From: Sphaerotilus uruguayifluvii
Lineage (GTDB): Bacteria > Pseudomonadota > Gammaproteobacteria > Burkholderiales > Burkholderiaceae_C
NCBI RefSeq assembly: GCF_013294065.1
Contig: NZ_JABSNM010000016.1
Span: 48,397-112,396, forward strand
DNA length: 64,000 bases
Direction of reading: 5' to 3'
Shown: positions 1 through 9,940 of the stretch, piece after piece
How the letters are laid out: every line of letters starts with the position of its first letter
How positions within the stretch are numbered: position 1 is the stretch's first letter
The notes under the pieces: generated by a model
The model's input: only the letters and a program-made list of their open reading frames with translations
Databases searched by the model: none
Told to the model about the DNA's origin: nothing
Position numbers and translations under genes: made by a program

Positions 1-985
1 ACTGGCCCGACAGATCGACCTGCAGCGAGGCGTTGATCGCCACCAGGTTGTCGTTGCGCCCGGCGATCGCCGGATCGTTGGTGAAGTCGACCGGATGCAT
101 CTCCAGCATCGGATTGCGGTGCATCGCGCGGTAGAGCCGCGCGGAGCCCATGCCGAAGGTGGCGACGATGCGCCCGGGCATGAAGTTCTTGCGCCGGCAG
201 GTGACCGCGCCGCTCTCGACCAGCGACAGCAGGCCGTCGCCCATCATCTCGGTGTGGATGCCCAGATCGCGCTTGTCGTGCAGCTGGGTCACCACCGCGT
301 CCGGGATGCTGCCGTAGCCCAGCTGCAGCGTGTCGCCGTCGCGCACCAGGCCGGCCACATGCGCGCCGATGGTGCGCTGCACCTCGTCGATCTCCGGCAG
401 GCCGACCTCGCGCAGCGGCGCGCCGCTCTCGACGATGGCGCTCACCTGCGAGATGTGCACATGGCAGGCCCCGAAGGCGAAGGGCACGTTCGGGTTGACC
501 TCCAGGATCACCTCGCGGGCGCGCTCGATCGCCGCCATCGTGAAGTCCGGGCTCAGGCTGATCGAGAAGAAGCCGTGCTCGTCCATCGGCGAGGCCAGCG
601 TCATCACCACCTCGCAGCGCTGCTCGCCGCGGCGGATCAGGCGCGGGATCTCCGAGAAATGGCAGGGCACCTGATCGACCCAGCCGGCGGGAAAGCCGGC
701 GCGGATCGACGCGCTCAGGAACAGCGAGCGCGCGCGCAGCCGCGACGGATCGGGATCCTGCATGTAGCCCTGCGGCGCCAGCGGCAGCAGCTGGCTGATC
801 GTCACGTCGGAGAGCCGGTCGCGCCGCGCCGACAGCGCGCGCAGCAGCTCGGGCGGCTCGCCGACGGCCGAGGCGACCAGCACGGTGTCGCCGTCGCGCA
901 CCCGCGCGGCGAGGACCTCGTCGGCGCGGCCCAGCCGGTCCTGGTAGAGCGACTGGGGCGATGCAAGGGTGGGAACTCGGTTCAT
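1..985 (-). CDS. acetyl-CoA hydrolase / 4-hydroxybutyrate CoA-transferase family protein (C-terminus beyond window)
   Basis: The reading frame starts at an ATG at 985 on the minus strand, with an AGGAG ribosome site about 9 bases upstream, and runs off the left edge after about 328 codons. The translation resembles the two-domain CoA-transferase/hydrolase family that moves CoA between acetyl-CoA and short carboxylic acids. Visible landmarks are the glycine-rich GYGSIPDAV segment near residue 223 and the GIHTEMMGDG segment near residue 242. The Glu at about 246 matches the position of the glutamate that forms the covalent CoA intermediate in the clostridial 4-hydroxybutyrate enzyme. The physiological acceptor cannot be told from this part. 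It is transcribed away from rlmJ, so the two share the 986-1164 upstream region. The family call is secure; the substrate is not. Confidence 0.82.
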   Translation of the reverse strand, partial: MNRVPTLASPQSLYQDRLGRADEVLAARVRDGDTVLVASAVGEPPELLRALSARRDRLSDVTISQLLPLAPQGYMQDPDPSRLRARSLFLSASIRAGFPAGWVDQVPCHFSEIPRLIRRGEQRCEVVMTLASPMDEHGFFSISLSPDFTMAAIERAREVILEVNPNVPFAFGACHVHISQVSAIVESGAPLREVGLPEIDEVQRTIGAHVAGLVRDGDTLQLGYGSIPDAVVTQLHDKRDLGIHTEMMGDGLLSLVESGAVTCRRKNFMPGRIVATFGMGSARLYRAMHRNPMLEMHPVDFTNDPAIAGRNDNLVAINASLQVDLSGQ

Positions 986-1112
986 GTGCTGTTTCTCCTG
1001 GGCCCTGGGCTGGTTGAGTGCCTGTGAGTGTTCGGGGTTCCTGGGGGCTGGGCCGTCCGGCCCATTCTAGGAAGCGCCGGCCTGCAGCGGGGGCCCGGAC
1101 AGTCACCCTCGC

Positions 1113-1124
1113 GTCACCGGTTAC
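1113..1124. promoter_or_regulatory. imperfect palindrome resembling the edd operator
   Basis: A 12-base near-palindrome (GTCACCGGTTAC, one mismatch per arm) lies between the divergent CoA-transferase and rlmJ. It is followed by TTACATCG, and the same GGTTACATCG string follows the stronger palindrome upstream of edd at 7060-7072. It may be a second site for the same regulator, probably of LacI or GntR type. This is inferred from similarity of two sites only. Confidence 0.3.
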
Positions 1125-1164
1125 ATCGATGTTTCATGCGGCGATCCCGGCGACAATCGCGCCC

Positions 1165-2022
1165 ATGCTCGCCTACCGCCACGCCTTCCATGCCGGCAAC
1201 CATGCCGACGTCCTCAAGCACCTCGTCCTGACCCAGGTGCTGCGCTACATGACGCAGAAGGACAAGCCCCTGACCCTGATCGACACCCACGCCGGCGCCG
1301 GCGGCTACGGCCTCGACAGCAACCACGCCCGCAAGCACGCCGAGTACGACGACGGCATCGGCCGCCTCTGGGGCCGCAGCGACCTGCCCGAGGCGCTGGC
1401 CGACTACGTCGGGCTGGTGAAGGCCTTCAACCCGGACGCCTCGCGGCTGATGCGCTATCCCGGCTCGCCCACGCTGGCCAAGATGCTGCTGCGCGCTGAC
1501 GACCGCATGCGCCTGTACGAGCTGCACTCGACCGACTTCCCGCTGCTGCAGGAGACGATGGCCGAGCGGCGCGAGACGGCGGTGATGAACCGCGACGGCT
1601 TCGGCGCGCTCAAGGCCGACCTGCCGCCGCCCTCGCGCCGCGCGGTGGTGCTGATCGACCCGTCCTACGAGATCAAGACCGACTACGCCAAGGTGGTCGC
1701 CGCGGTGCGCGAGGGCCTGGAGCGCTTCGAGGACGCGGTGATCCTGGTCTGGTACCCGCAGCTGCAACGGCTGGAGCCCCGCGAGATGGTCAGCCGGCTC
1801 AAGGCCGCGGCCAACCAGGGCGCGCGCCGCGGCTGGCTGCACGCCAGCCTGTCGGTGGCCGCACCGACCAGCGACGGCTTCGGCATGCTGGGCTCGGGCA
1901 TGTTCGTGATCAACCCGCCCTTCGTGCTGCAGCAGATGCTGGCGCAGACGCTGCCGGTGCTCAAGCGCGAGCTGGCCCAGCACGACGGTGCCAGCTTCGT
2001 GCTCGAGCAAGGCACGCGCTGA
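1165..2022 (+). CDS. rlmJ: 23S rRNA (adenine2030-N6)-methyltransferase
   Basis: The 285-residue protein matches RlmJ (YhiR), which methylates A2030 of 23S rRNA using S-adenosylmethionine and is about 280 residues in E. coli. The N-terminus MLAYRHAFHAGNHADVLKH is the hallmark of the family. The SAM-binding loop is DTHAGAGGYGL (residues 40-50). The catalytic tetrapeptide region reads DPSYE at 165-169, where many relatives have DPPYE. Longer in-frame starts exist upstream, but only this ATG gives the conserved N-terminus. A GACAAT box ends seven bases before it, which suggests a leaderless or nearly leaderless transcript. It is a monocistronic housekeeping gene, convergent with the cytochrome gene that follows. 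Confidence 0.93.
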   Translation: MLAYRHAFHAGNHADVLKHLVLTQVLRYMTQKDKPLTLIDTHAGAGGYGLDSNHARKHAEYDDGIGRLWGRSDLPEALADYVGLVKAFNPDASRLMRYPGSPTLAKMLLRADDRMRLYELHSTDFPLLQETMAERRETAVMNRDGFGALKADLPPPSRRAVVLIDPSYEIKTDYAKVVAAVREGLERFEDAVILVWYPQLQRLEPREMVSRLKAAANQGARRGWLHASLSVAAPTSDGFGMLGSGMFVINPPFVLQQMLAQTLPVLKRELAQHDGASFVLEQGTR

Positions 2023-2038
2023 AGACGCCGGACGCCGC

Positions 2039-2596
2039 TCAGCGCGGCCGGCGCCGCTTGATGCCGCTGACCATCGCGGCGACCAGGTTGGTGCGCTCGA
2101 CCGCGCTCATCAGCAGCGCCGCGGCCACATGCACGCCGGCCAGTCCGAGCAGGGCCTCGGCCAGCCCCTCATGCAGCTCCTGCAGCCATTCCTCGCCCCA
2201 GAAGGCGTCGGTGGTCTGCAGCCAGCCGGTGACGCCCAGCGCCAGCACCACCGCCAGCAGCGCCAGCATCATCAGCGCGCCCAGCGGGTTGTGGCCGGCG
2301 TGCGTGCCGTGGCAGCCGGCCCGCAGGTCGGCCAGATGGGCGCGCAGCCGCGCTGGCGTCGGCCAGAAATCGGCGAAGCGCGCATGCCGCGTGCCGACGA
2401 AGCCCCAGACGATGCGCGCGAGCACCAGCGCGCCGGCCGCGTAGCCGATCCACTGGTGCACCCGCTCGCCATCGTCGATGACGAACTCGTTGAGCGCGAT
2501 GCAGGCCACCAGGCCCCAGTGGAAGATCCGCACGAACGGATCCCACACCCGGACCTCTCCAGGCTCCAGGTCGGACGGCGACGTGCCCGTGCTCAC
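2039..2596 (-). CDS. cytochrome b561-family membrane protein
   Basis: The 185-residue protein is a four-helix di-heme cytochrome b of the bacterial b561 type. It starts with a GTG at 2596 that overlaps the stop codon of the upstream PepSY gene (GTGA). Candidate heme-ligand histidines are His26 (in RIFHWGLV), His47 (VHQWIGY), His142 and His156 (GVHVAAALL), on helices running roughly over residues 23-40, 48-66, 104-124 and 144-164. Such proteins transfer electrons between quinol and periplasmic carriers, often a small cytochrome c. No c-type heme motif is seen next door. The overlap with the PepSY gene indicates translational coupling and a shared role. A longer start is possible but would run through the upstream gene. 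Confidence 0.85.
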   Translation of the reverse strand: MSTGTSPSDLEPGEVRVWDPFVRIFHWGLVACIALNEFVIDDGERVHQWIGYAAGALVLARIVWGFVGTRHARFADFWPTPARLRAHLADLRAGCHGTHAGHNPLGALMMLALLAVVLALGVTGWLQTTDAFWGEEWLQELHEGLAEALLGLAGVHVAAALLMSAVERTNLVAAMVSGIKRRRPR

Positions 2597-2850
2597 TTGG
2601 ACTCGAGCACCGCGGCCGTGGCCGGGTCGAAGTAGATCTCGACCTTCTTGCCAGCCTTGTCCTGGCCGTAGATCTCGTAGCACTGGCCCTTCGTGACCTT
2701 GAAGGTCTTGATCTTGTAGCCCTCGCCCTCGAGCTTGGCCTTGAAGTCGGCCTCCTTCATCCAGCTCTCCTTCGGCGCCTTGCAGGTCGGGCCGGCGGTG
2801 GCGGCGGTGGCGGTCAGCAGCGCGGCGATCAGGATCATCAGTCGGTTCAT
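2593..2850 (-). CDS. secreted PepSY-domain protein
   Basis: This is an 85-residue protein with an N-terminal signal peptide (residues 1 to about 19, ending ATAATAG) followed by a single PepSY-like domain. Segments such as DFKAKLEGEGYKIKTFKVTKG and VEIYFDPATAAVLES match the beta-sheet pattern of small periplasmic PepSY proteins. They are commonly encoded next to cytochrome b561 genes, as here, where the downstream cytochrome start overlaps this stop. A role as a periplasmic modulator or partner of the cytochrome is likely but unproven. There are two cysteines (in GPTCKAP and GQCYEIYG), which could form a disulfide. Confidence 0.8.
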   Translation of the reverse strand: MNRLMILIAALLTATAATAGPTCKAPKESWMKEADFKAKLEGEGYKIKTFKVTKGQCYEIYGQDKAGKKVEIYFDPATAAVLESK

Positions 2851-3154
2851 CGTTTCGGTCCTTCGTTCGGGGTCAGGGGGAACGACCCCGGGCGGGGCCG
2901 CGATCGCATTGCAGCGCCGGGGCGTGAAGCCGGACTGAAGCCGGACCGCGGATCAGGGACGAAAAAACCGATGGGCACGAAAGATGCCGGCGAGACATAC
3001 CCCCTTGAAAAGGGGGGTCCACTTTGCCTTTCTTGACGGATTCAGCGCTCGATGCGGCAAATTTTCGCATCTATCATGAAGGACACCCCACAAACACGGG
3101 ACAGTACCGATCCCGTGCAGATCCTGTTCCGATCCCTGGTCCGCGGAGTCCGCC
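2851..3154. other. 304-base intergenic region with a C/G-run hairpin
   Basis: No gene is seen here. The stretch holds the upstream region of the PepSY/cytochrome pair (minus strand) and of the small membrane protein (plus strand). At about 3000-3018 there is a strong inverted repeat, a run of C, then TTGAAAA, then a run of G. It has no T-tract on either strand, so it is not a typical terminator. The rest is less GC-rich than the surroundings, as expected for promoters, but no convincing -35/-10 pair was found. Confidence 0.5.
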
Positions 3155-3454
3155 ATGAATCTCGTCCTCGCCCCGATCGCCTCGCCCGCCGTGCGCAGCA
3201 CCGCCTGGCTGCTGGTCGCGCTGCAGGTGCTGGCGATGACGCTGCTGACGCTGCTGATGGGGCTGCTGCCCGGCCTGAGCCCCTCGGTCGAGAAGGCGCT
3301 GTTCGGCGCCTGGGTGATGCTGGTGGGCGTGTCGATCGCGTTCACGCCGCTGGTGCCACCGCGCGAGCGCGCCTCGCACCTGCTGGGCTTCGGCCTGGGC
3401 TGGCCGATGCTGCAGGTGCTGGCGTCGTGGGCGGTGCAGGCGCTGCTGCTCTGA
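3155..3454 (+). CDS. small integral membrane protein of unknown function
   Basis: The 99-residue ORF has a plausible ribosome site (GGAG, 8 bases before the ATG). It is almost entirely hydrophobic, with predicted helices at about residues 14-38, 48-64 and 75-97, separated by short polar loops (PSVEKA, PPRERASH). No family was recognised. Codon use is like that of neighbouring real genes and the antisense frames are unconvincing, so the gene is probably real. It converges on the CDF transporter gene, with only seven bases between the stops. No function is proposed beyond a membrane location. Confidence 0.6.
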   Translation: MNLVLAPIASPAVRSTAWLLVALQVLAMTLLTLLMGLLPGLSPSVEKALFGAWVMLVGVSIAFTPLVPPRERASHLLGFGLGWPMLQVLASWAVQALLL

Positions 3455-3461
3455 ACGCGGC

Positions 3462-4430
3462 TCAGCGCAGCGCGGCCGCCACCGGCGGCGGCGGCACGGC
3501 ATGGTCGAGATCCGGGCGACGCCACGGATCGACATGGGTCATCAGGTTCAGCACCCGGTGGCGCTGCATGACCCGGCGCCGGGCCTCGACGGCGATGTCG
3601 TGGCCGGCCTCGACGCTGAGCGTGGCCTCGACCTCGAGGTGCGCGTCGACGACGATCATGTCGCCCATCTTGCGGGTGCGGATGTCGTGCACGCCGCTGA
3701 CGCCGGGCGTGCCGGCCAGCGTCTCGCGGATGGCCTCGACCTCGCTGTCGTCGACCGCCCGGTCCATCAGGTCGTGCAGCGCGTCCCAGCCGAACTCCCA
3801 GCCCATGCGAGCGACCAGGAAGCCGACGATCAGCGCGGCGATCGGATCGAGCAGCGGGTAGCCGGCCAGGTTGCCGACGATGCCCAGTCCGACCACCAGC
3901 GAGGAGGCCGCATCCGAGCGCGCATGCCAGGCGTTGGCCACCAGCATGCTCGACTTGACCCGCTTGGCCACCGCCAGCATGTAGCGGAACAGGCCCTCCT
4001 TGGCCAGCAGCGCCAGCCCGGCCACCCACAGCGCCAGCGGCGCGACCGGCGCGATCTCGTCCGGGTTCTCGAGCTTGAGGATGGCCGACCAGACCATGCC
4101 CAGCCCCACGGCCAGCAGCAGCGCGCCCAGCACCAGCGAGGCGGCGTTCTCGAAGCGCTGGTGGCCGTAGGGGTGGTCCTCGTCGGCGTCCTTGCGGCTG
4201 TGATGGCTGGCCAGCAGCACGACGAAATCGGCCACCAGATCCGACAGCGAGTGGATGCCGTCGGCGATCAGGCCCTGGGACTTCGACAGCACGCCGGCGA
4301 CGATCTGGACCGTCGTCAGCACCAGATTGACGATCACGCTGACCCAGGTGCTGCGGGACGCGGCCCGGGCGCGGTCCTCGGCAAGACCGGGACCGTCCTC
4401 GTCGTCATCGGGCAGAGGGGAAAACTGCAT
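3462..4430 (-). CDS. cation diffusion facilitator (Zn/Fe/Co efflux) family transporter
   Basis: The 322-residue protein has the CDF architecture: six transmembrane helices over about residues 28-220 followed by a cytoplasmic ferredoxin-like domain. The metal-site motifs are present: DGIHSLSDLVAD in helix 2 (His and Asp ligands) and HARSDAASS in helix 5. A histidine/aspartate-rich loop (HHSRKDADEDHPYGH) lies after helix 2. These proteins use the proton gradient to export divalent metals such as Zn, Fe, Co or Mn from the cytoplasm. The exact metal cannot be assigned; the HD/HD site pattern is compatible with Zn. It is transcribed alone. The acidic N-terminus (DDDEDGPG) may be a flexible metal-binding tail. 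Confidence 0.9.
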   Translation of the reverse strand: MQFSPLPDDDEDGPGLAEDRARAASRSTWVSVIVNLVLTTVQIVAGVLSKSQGLIADGIHSLSDLVADFVVLLASHHSRKDADEDHPYGHQRFENAASLVLGALLLAVGLGMVWSAILKLENPDEIAPVAPLALWVAGLALLAKEGLFRYMLAVAKRVKSSMLVANAWHARSDAASSLVVGLGIVGNLAGYPLLDPIAALIVGFLVARMGWEFGWDALHDLMDRAVDDSEVEAIRETLAGTPGVSGVHDIRTRKMGDMIVVDAHLEVEATLSVEAGHDIAVEARRRVMQRHRVLNLMTHVDPWRRPDLDHAVPPPPVAAALR

Positions 4431-4520
4431 CGGAGCGGGCCGACCCGGAGGGCCGGCGTGAAAGTGGAGATCCCCTCATCCTAGCGCCGGTGCTGAAGCC
4501 GGCGTGAGGCCCGGCGCGGA

Positions 4521-5144
4521 TCAGCCGCGCAGCGCCTGCGCCTCGGCCGCCAGCCGGGTGATGCGCGCCCAGTCGCCGGCCTTGACCGCGTCGGCCGGGG
4601 TGAGCCACGAGCCGCCGCACACCTTCACGTTGGGCAGCGACAGGAACTGCGGCGCCGTCTCCAGCGTGATGCCGCCGGTCGGGCAGAACACCACGTCGTG
4701 GAAGGGGCTGGCGAAGGCCTTGAGCAGGTTGACGCCGCCCACCGCGGTGGCCGGGAACAGCTTCAGGAAGCGGTAGCCGTCGGCGCTGGCCATCATGACC
4801 TCGCTGGCGGTGGACACGCCCGGCAGCAGCGGCAGGCCGATGTCCAGGCAGGCGCGGCCGATCTCGGGGGTGTAGCCGGGGCTGACGGCGAACTGGCAGC
4901 CGGCGTCCCTGGCGGCCTGCGCGTCGGCGATCGAGCGCACCGTGCCGGCGCCGACGATGGCCTCGGGCACCTCGGCGATCATCGCCTTGATGCAGTCGAG
5001 CGCCGCCGGGGTGCGCAGCGTCACCTCCAGCACCTTGACACCGCCGGCGACCAGCGCGCGGGCCAGCGGCACCGCGTCCTCGACGCGGTCGATGACGATG
5101 ACGGGAATGACGGGGCCGTGGCCGGCCAGATCGAGGGTGTTCAT
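4521..5144 (-). CDS. eda: 2-dehydro-3-deoxy-phosphogluconate aldolase
   Basis: This 207-residue class I aldolase cleaves 2-keto-3-deoxy-6-phosphogluconate to pyruvate and glyceraldehyde 3-phosphate, the last step of the Entner-Doudoroff pathway. The Schiff-base lysine is Lys128 in [12 protein letters not shown]. Glu40 and Arg44 (LEVTLRTP) match the catalytic Glu45 and Arg49 of the E. coli enzyme. The GAGTV and FCPTGGI phosphate-binding segments are also present. It lies 36 bases downstream of edd on the same strand and is presumably cotranscribed with it. Its length is typical of the family (about 210). Confidence 0.96.
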   Translation of the reverse strand: MNTLDLAGHGPVIPVIVIDRVEDAVPLARALVAGGVKVLEVTLRTPAALDCIKAMIAEVPEAIVGAGTVRSIADAQAARDAGCQFAVSPGYTPEIGRACLDIGLPLLPGVSTASEVMMASADGYRFLKLFPATAVGGVNLLKAFASPFHDVVFCPTGGITLETAPQFLSLPNVKVCGGSWLTPADAVKAGDWARITRLAAEAQALRG

Positions 5145-5180
5145 GGGGAGACTCGCGATTCGTGAGGGTTCAAGGCCCGG

Positions 5181-7010
<1,830 letters not shown>

Positions 7011-7059
7011 GGCGTTGGGCTGGCCTGGAACGGCCGTGAAACTTTCGGATGATTACAGC

Positions 7060-7072
7060 GTAACCGGGTTAC
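7060..7072. promoter_or_regulatory. candidate operator upstream of edd
   Basis: GTAACC-G-GGTTAC is a 13-base site with two perfect 6-base arms around one central base, 50 bases upstream of the edd start codon. Its sequence resembles gluconate-repressor (GntR, LacI family) operators of enterobacteria, which contain GTTACC/GGTAAC arms. That a sugar-acid-responsive repressor binds here is inferred. No regulator gene is adjacent. Confidence 0.45.
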
Positions 7073-7103
7073 ATCGTCAAATCATTCGCCAGGAGCCCAC
7101 GCA

Positions 7104-7143
7104 AGAAAAAGGCCCGGCGCCGCGACGATCGCGGCCCGGGCCT
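7104..7143 (-). terminator. rho-independent terminator of the OmpA-domain gene
   Basis: Read on the minus strand, a long GC-rich hairpin (14-15 base arms at 7110-7124 and 7130-7143, loop 7125-7129) is followed directly by a T run (7106-7110 as A on the plus strand). It lies 35 bases after the stop codon of the OmpA-domain gene at 7178. Confidence 0.8.
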
Positions 7144-7177
7144 GCGCAAGCGCCAGCCCTCGCGGGCCGGCCGACGC

Positions 7178-7699
7178 TCAGGGCGCGTCAACGATGCGGA
7201 TCTCGACGCGACGGGCCTCGCGGTCGGTGCCGCTGCCGGTGGTGCTTTCCGGCTTGCGCAGCAGCACCTGCTGCAGCGGCACGCCGCCGACGATCAGTGC
7301 CGCACGCACGGCCTTGGCGCGCTGCTTGGCCAGCTCGGCGTTCTTCGCCGGGTCGCCGGTGGAATCGTGATAGCCCGACAGCAGCACGCGCTTGCTGCCG
7401 TCGCCGGCCAGCGCCTTGACCACCTCGGCCAGCGCGCCCGCATCCTGCGGCGACACCTCGGCCGAGCCGGTCTCGAAATACAGCACCGCCAGCGCCGGGC
7501 CGGTCGGGTTCAGGTCGACCAGCACATCGGTCTCGCCGGTCGAGGCCGCGGCCGCCGCGGTCTGCGCCGCCGGAGCCGACGGGCCCTTCAGGGTGCGCGT
7601 CACCGCAAAGCCCAGCACGCCCAGCAGCAGCACCGCCACGCTGGCGAACACCACCCACAGACCCACCTTGCGGCTGTCGTCGCGATCGTCGTCACTCAT
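7178..7699 (-). CDS. membrane-anchored OmpA/MotB-domain protein
   Basis: The 173-residue protein has an acidic N-terminus (MSDDDRDDSRK), one transmembrane helix at about 12-34, a short Ala/Pro linker, and an OmpA C-terminal-like domain at about 75-172. That domain shows the GYHDSTGDPAKNAELAKQRA segment and the terminal EARRVEIRI signature typical of peptidoglycan-binding OmpA domains. An AGGAGG site seven bases before the ATG at 7699 fixes the start; an upstream in-frame ATG would place that ribosome site inside the gene. It is probably anchored in the inner membrane with the domain in the periplasm binding peptidoglycan. It has its own terminator and looks monocistronic. The specific role is unknown. 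Confidence 0.85.
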   Translation of the reverse strand: MSDDDRDDSRKVGLWVVFASVAVLLLGVLGFAVTRTLKGPSAPAAQTAAAAASTGETDVLVDLNPTGPALAVLYFETGSAEVSPQDAGALAEVVKALAGDGSKRVLLSGYHDSTGDPAKNAELAKQRAKAVRAALIVGGVPLQQVLLRKPESTTGSGTDREARRVEIRIVDAP

Positions 7700-7820
7700 T
7701 TCGAACCTCCTCATGTTGATGAACGCGGCAGTTTACGGTGACAAACATCACGCATTCTTGACTTTGGGAGGGGCCGTCGCGCTCTTGTGGCGACAGCACC
7801 ACTGCACCGACACTGCGGTG

Positions 7821-8495
7821 ATGGACCTCGCGCGCATCCATGACGATCTCGAGCGGCTGCTCGCCGGCGGCACCGGCCTGCAGGTCTTCGGCTATGGCTC
7901 GCTGCTGTGGCGGCCGGCCTTCGCGCCGGCCGAATGCCTGCCGGCGCGGGTGCATGGATGGCACCGGGCACTGCGGATGCGCTCGCGCGTCAACCGCGGC
8001 ACGCCGCAGTGCCCGGGGCTGGTCTTCGCGCTGCTGCCCGGCGGCTCGTGCCGGGGCGAGCTGCACCGCGAACACGACGCGCGCGCCCATGCGACGCTCG
8101 ACGCGCTGTGGGAGCGCGAGATGCCCGGCGGCGGCGTCTACCGGCCACGCTGGATCGACTGCCACACGCCGCGGGGGCGGCTGCCGGCGCTGGCCTTCAC
8201 GCTGTCGCCCGCGCATCCCAGCCATGTCGGCCGGCTGGACGACGCCGCGCTGCTGCAGGTGCTGCGCCAGGCCCGGGGCCGCTACGGCAGCACGCTCGAC
8301 TACCTGCTGCGCACCGCCGCGCGCCTCGAGCAGCTCGGCATCCGCGATGCCGAGGTCTCACGCCTGGTCGACCTGGCCGAACGGCATGGGCTGACGGACC
8401 GCGAGCGCCGGCTCGGCCTCGATCAGCCGCTCGAGGTCGGCCTGCGTGTCGATGTCGACCAGCACGCCGGCGTCGCCGGTCTCGACCGGCACTGA
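7821..8495 (+). CDS. chaC: gamma-glutamylcyclotransferase, ChaC family
   Basis: The 224-residue protein carries the ChaC fold start VFGYGSLLWRP (residues 22-32), followed by the HGWHRALRMRSRVNRGTPQCPGL region and ALWEREMPGGGVYRPRW, which includes the expected acidic catalytic region. ChaC enzymes degrade glutathione to 5-oxoproline and Cys-Gly. The start at 7821 follows a GACACT box by six bases and has no ribosome site, as for several genes here. Unusually, the last 46 codons overlap the 3' end of the convergent mocA-like gene by 138 bases. Its C-terminal tail beyond about residue 190 (after AERHGL) is therefore lineage-specific and encoded by the antisense of another gene. Confidence 0.85.
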   Translation: MDLARIHDDLERLLAGGTGLQVFGYGSLLWRPAFAPAECLPARVHGWHRALRMRSRVNRGTPQCPGLVFALLPGGSCRGELHREHDARAHATLDALWEREMPGGGVYRPRWIDCHTPRGRLPALAFTLSPAHPSHVGRLDDAALLQVLRQARGRYGSTLDYLLRTAARLEQLGIRDAEVSRLVDLAERHGLTDRERRLGLDQPLEVGLRVDVDQHAGVAGLDRH

Positions 8496-9020
8496 AGGGT
8501 AGCGCGCCAGCACGCGGCGCAGCCCCTGGTCGCCGCTCAGGCGCGAAAGCTCGTTGTACAGCTCGGCCGACAGGCCGACCGGATGGCCGGCGCGGCCGCC
8601 ATGCTGCGCGCAGACGATCGGCGCAGCCCCCAGGCAGACCGCGCGCGCCACCGCCTGCAGCGTCTGCGGACGCACCCGCGGCATGTCGCCGGGCAGCACC
8701 AGCCAGCCGCAGGACTGCGCCCGCGCACACACGCCGGCCGCGATCGAGTAGCCCACGCCCAGCGGCTCGCGGCTGGCCGAGCCGACCGGCGGCAGCAGCA
8801 CGATGTCGCGCGAGGCCACCACCTCGCGCACCAGGCCGACCAGCGGCGCCACCGTCACCACCACCAGCGGCAGCCCCGAGGCCAGCACCGACTGCAGCGT
8901 GTGCGCCAGCACGCTGGAGTCCCCCAGGGGCGCGGCCAGCTTCGGCGCTGTCGTGCCGAAGCGACGTCCGGCCCCGGCCGCGACCACCACCACCGTCGGA
9001 AGCGTGCGCGTCGGGCTCAT
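8358..9020 (-). CDS. MobA/MocA-like nucleotidyltransferase (molybdenum cofactor cytidylyl- or guanylyltransferase type)
   Basis: The 220-residue protein starts with the NTP-transferase signature VVVVAAGAGRRFGTTAPKL (residues 10-28) and has a VLPGDMPRV segment with the metal-binding aspartate at about 113-121. Proteins of this type attach CMP or GMP to molybdopterin, as MocA does for xanthine-dehydrogenase-type enzymes. No molybdoenzyme or coxE/xdh gene is adjacent, so the substrate is uncertain. A GGAGGGGG ribosome site precedes the ATG. The 3' end overlaps the convergent chaC by 138 bases; the overlapping residues (from about 175 on) are part of the normal family length, so this is probably the ancestral frame. 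Confidence 0.82.
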   Translation of the reverse strand: MSPTRTLPTVVVVAAGAGRRFGTTAPKLAAPLGDSSVLAHTLQSVLASGLPLVVVTVAPLVGLVREVVASRDIVLLPPVGSASREPLGVGYSIAAGVCARAQSCGWLVLPGDMPRVRPQTLQAVARAVCLGAAPIVCAQHGGRAGHPVGLSAELYNELSRLSGDQGLRRVLARYPSVPVETGDAGVLVDIDTQADLERLIEAEPALAVRQPMPFGQVDQA

Positions 9021-9191
9021 GCCACCCCCTCCCCCGCGCCTCTGGAATGCTGCACTGCGATCATGCCGCTATCGAAACCGACAAGCGCCGCGCAAGGAAG
9101 TGGTGCCTTCACTTAAGGAAGATCACTAGCGCCGCCGCGACCCGCCCGGGATCGGGGCGGAAGGCGCTCCACGATGGCGCATACTGGCGCC

Positions 9192-9830
9192 ATGAAGGAC
9201 ATCGCCCACCTGCGCAAGAGTTACGAGAGCGGCGAGCTCGAGGAGGCCCAGGCCCATTCCGAGCCGCTGCAGCAGTTCGAGCAGTGGCTGCACGCGGCGC
9301 TCGACGCCGGCGTGCCCGAGCCGAACGCGATGACGCTGGCCACCGTCGGCGCGGACGGCCGCCCGTCGACCCGCATCGTGCTGATCAAGGACTACGACGC
9401 CCGCGGTCTGGTCTGGTACACCAACTACGACAGCCGCAAGGGCCGCGAGCTCGCCACCCACCCCTGGGCCGCGCTGCAGTTCCACTGGGTCGAGATGGAG
9501 CGGGTGGTGCGCATCGAGGGCCGGGTCGAGCGGGTGACCGAGGCCGAGTCGGACGCCTACTACGCCTCGCGCCCGCTGGATTCGCGTCTGGGCGCCTGGG
9601 CCTCGCCGCAGAGCCAGCCGATCGAGTCGCGCGCCACCCTCGTCGCCAATGCGGCCAGGGCGGCCGCGCGTCATGGCCTGAACCCGCCCCGTCCGCCGCA
9701 CTGGGGCGGCTTCCGCCTCGATCCGGACCGATGGGAGTTCTGGCAGGGCCGCAAGTCGCGCCTGCACGACCGGCTGGTCTACCAGCGCGACGCCACCGGC
9801 ACCTGGCAGCGCCTGCGCCTGGCGCCATGA
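9192..9830 (+). CDS. pdxH: pyridoxamine 5'-phosphate oxidase
   Basis: The 212-residue FMN enzyme oxidises pyridoxamine or pyridoxine 5'-phosphate to pyridoxal phosphate. Characteristic segments are [20 protein letters not shown] (FMN/substrate site), the [20 protein letters not shown] region, and the C-terminal [19 protein letters not shown] and [10 protein letters not shown]. The ATG at 9192 is chosen over one at 9174 because relatives begin M-x-DIA-LRKSY and because a CATACT box ends six bases before it, consistent with leaderless transcription. The gene stands alone. The active-site Arg/His residues in the C-terminal signature appear intact. Confidence 0.95.
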   Translation: MKDIAHLRKSYESGELEEAQAHSEPLQQFEQWLHAALDAGVPEPNAMTLATVGADGRPSTRIVLIKDYDARGLVWYTNYDSRKGRELATHPWAALQFHWVEMERVVRIEGRVERVTEAESDAYYASRPLDSRLGAWASPQSQPIESRATLVANAARAAARHGLNPPRPPHWGGFRLDPDRWEFWQGRKSRLHDRLVYQRDATGTWQRLRLAP

Positions 9831-9940
9831 AGTGAATATTTCGCGCAAGCCTTGTTATCAAATGATGATTTCCGAAACCTGAAGGAGGCCGGGCACCGAG
9901 AATCGCAGCGTTACCAGACCTGCGCTCTCGCCTCTCGCCC

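Noticed and set aside
3000..3018. Intrinsic terminator between divergent genes
   Set aside because: A C-run/G-run hairpin without a T-tract on either strand and not downstream of any gene.
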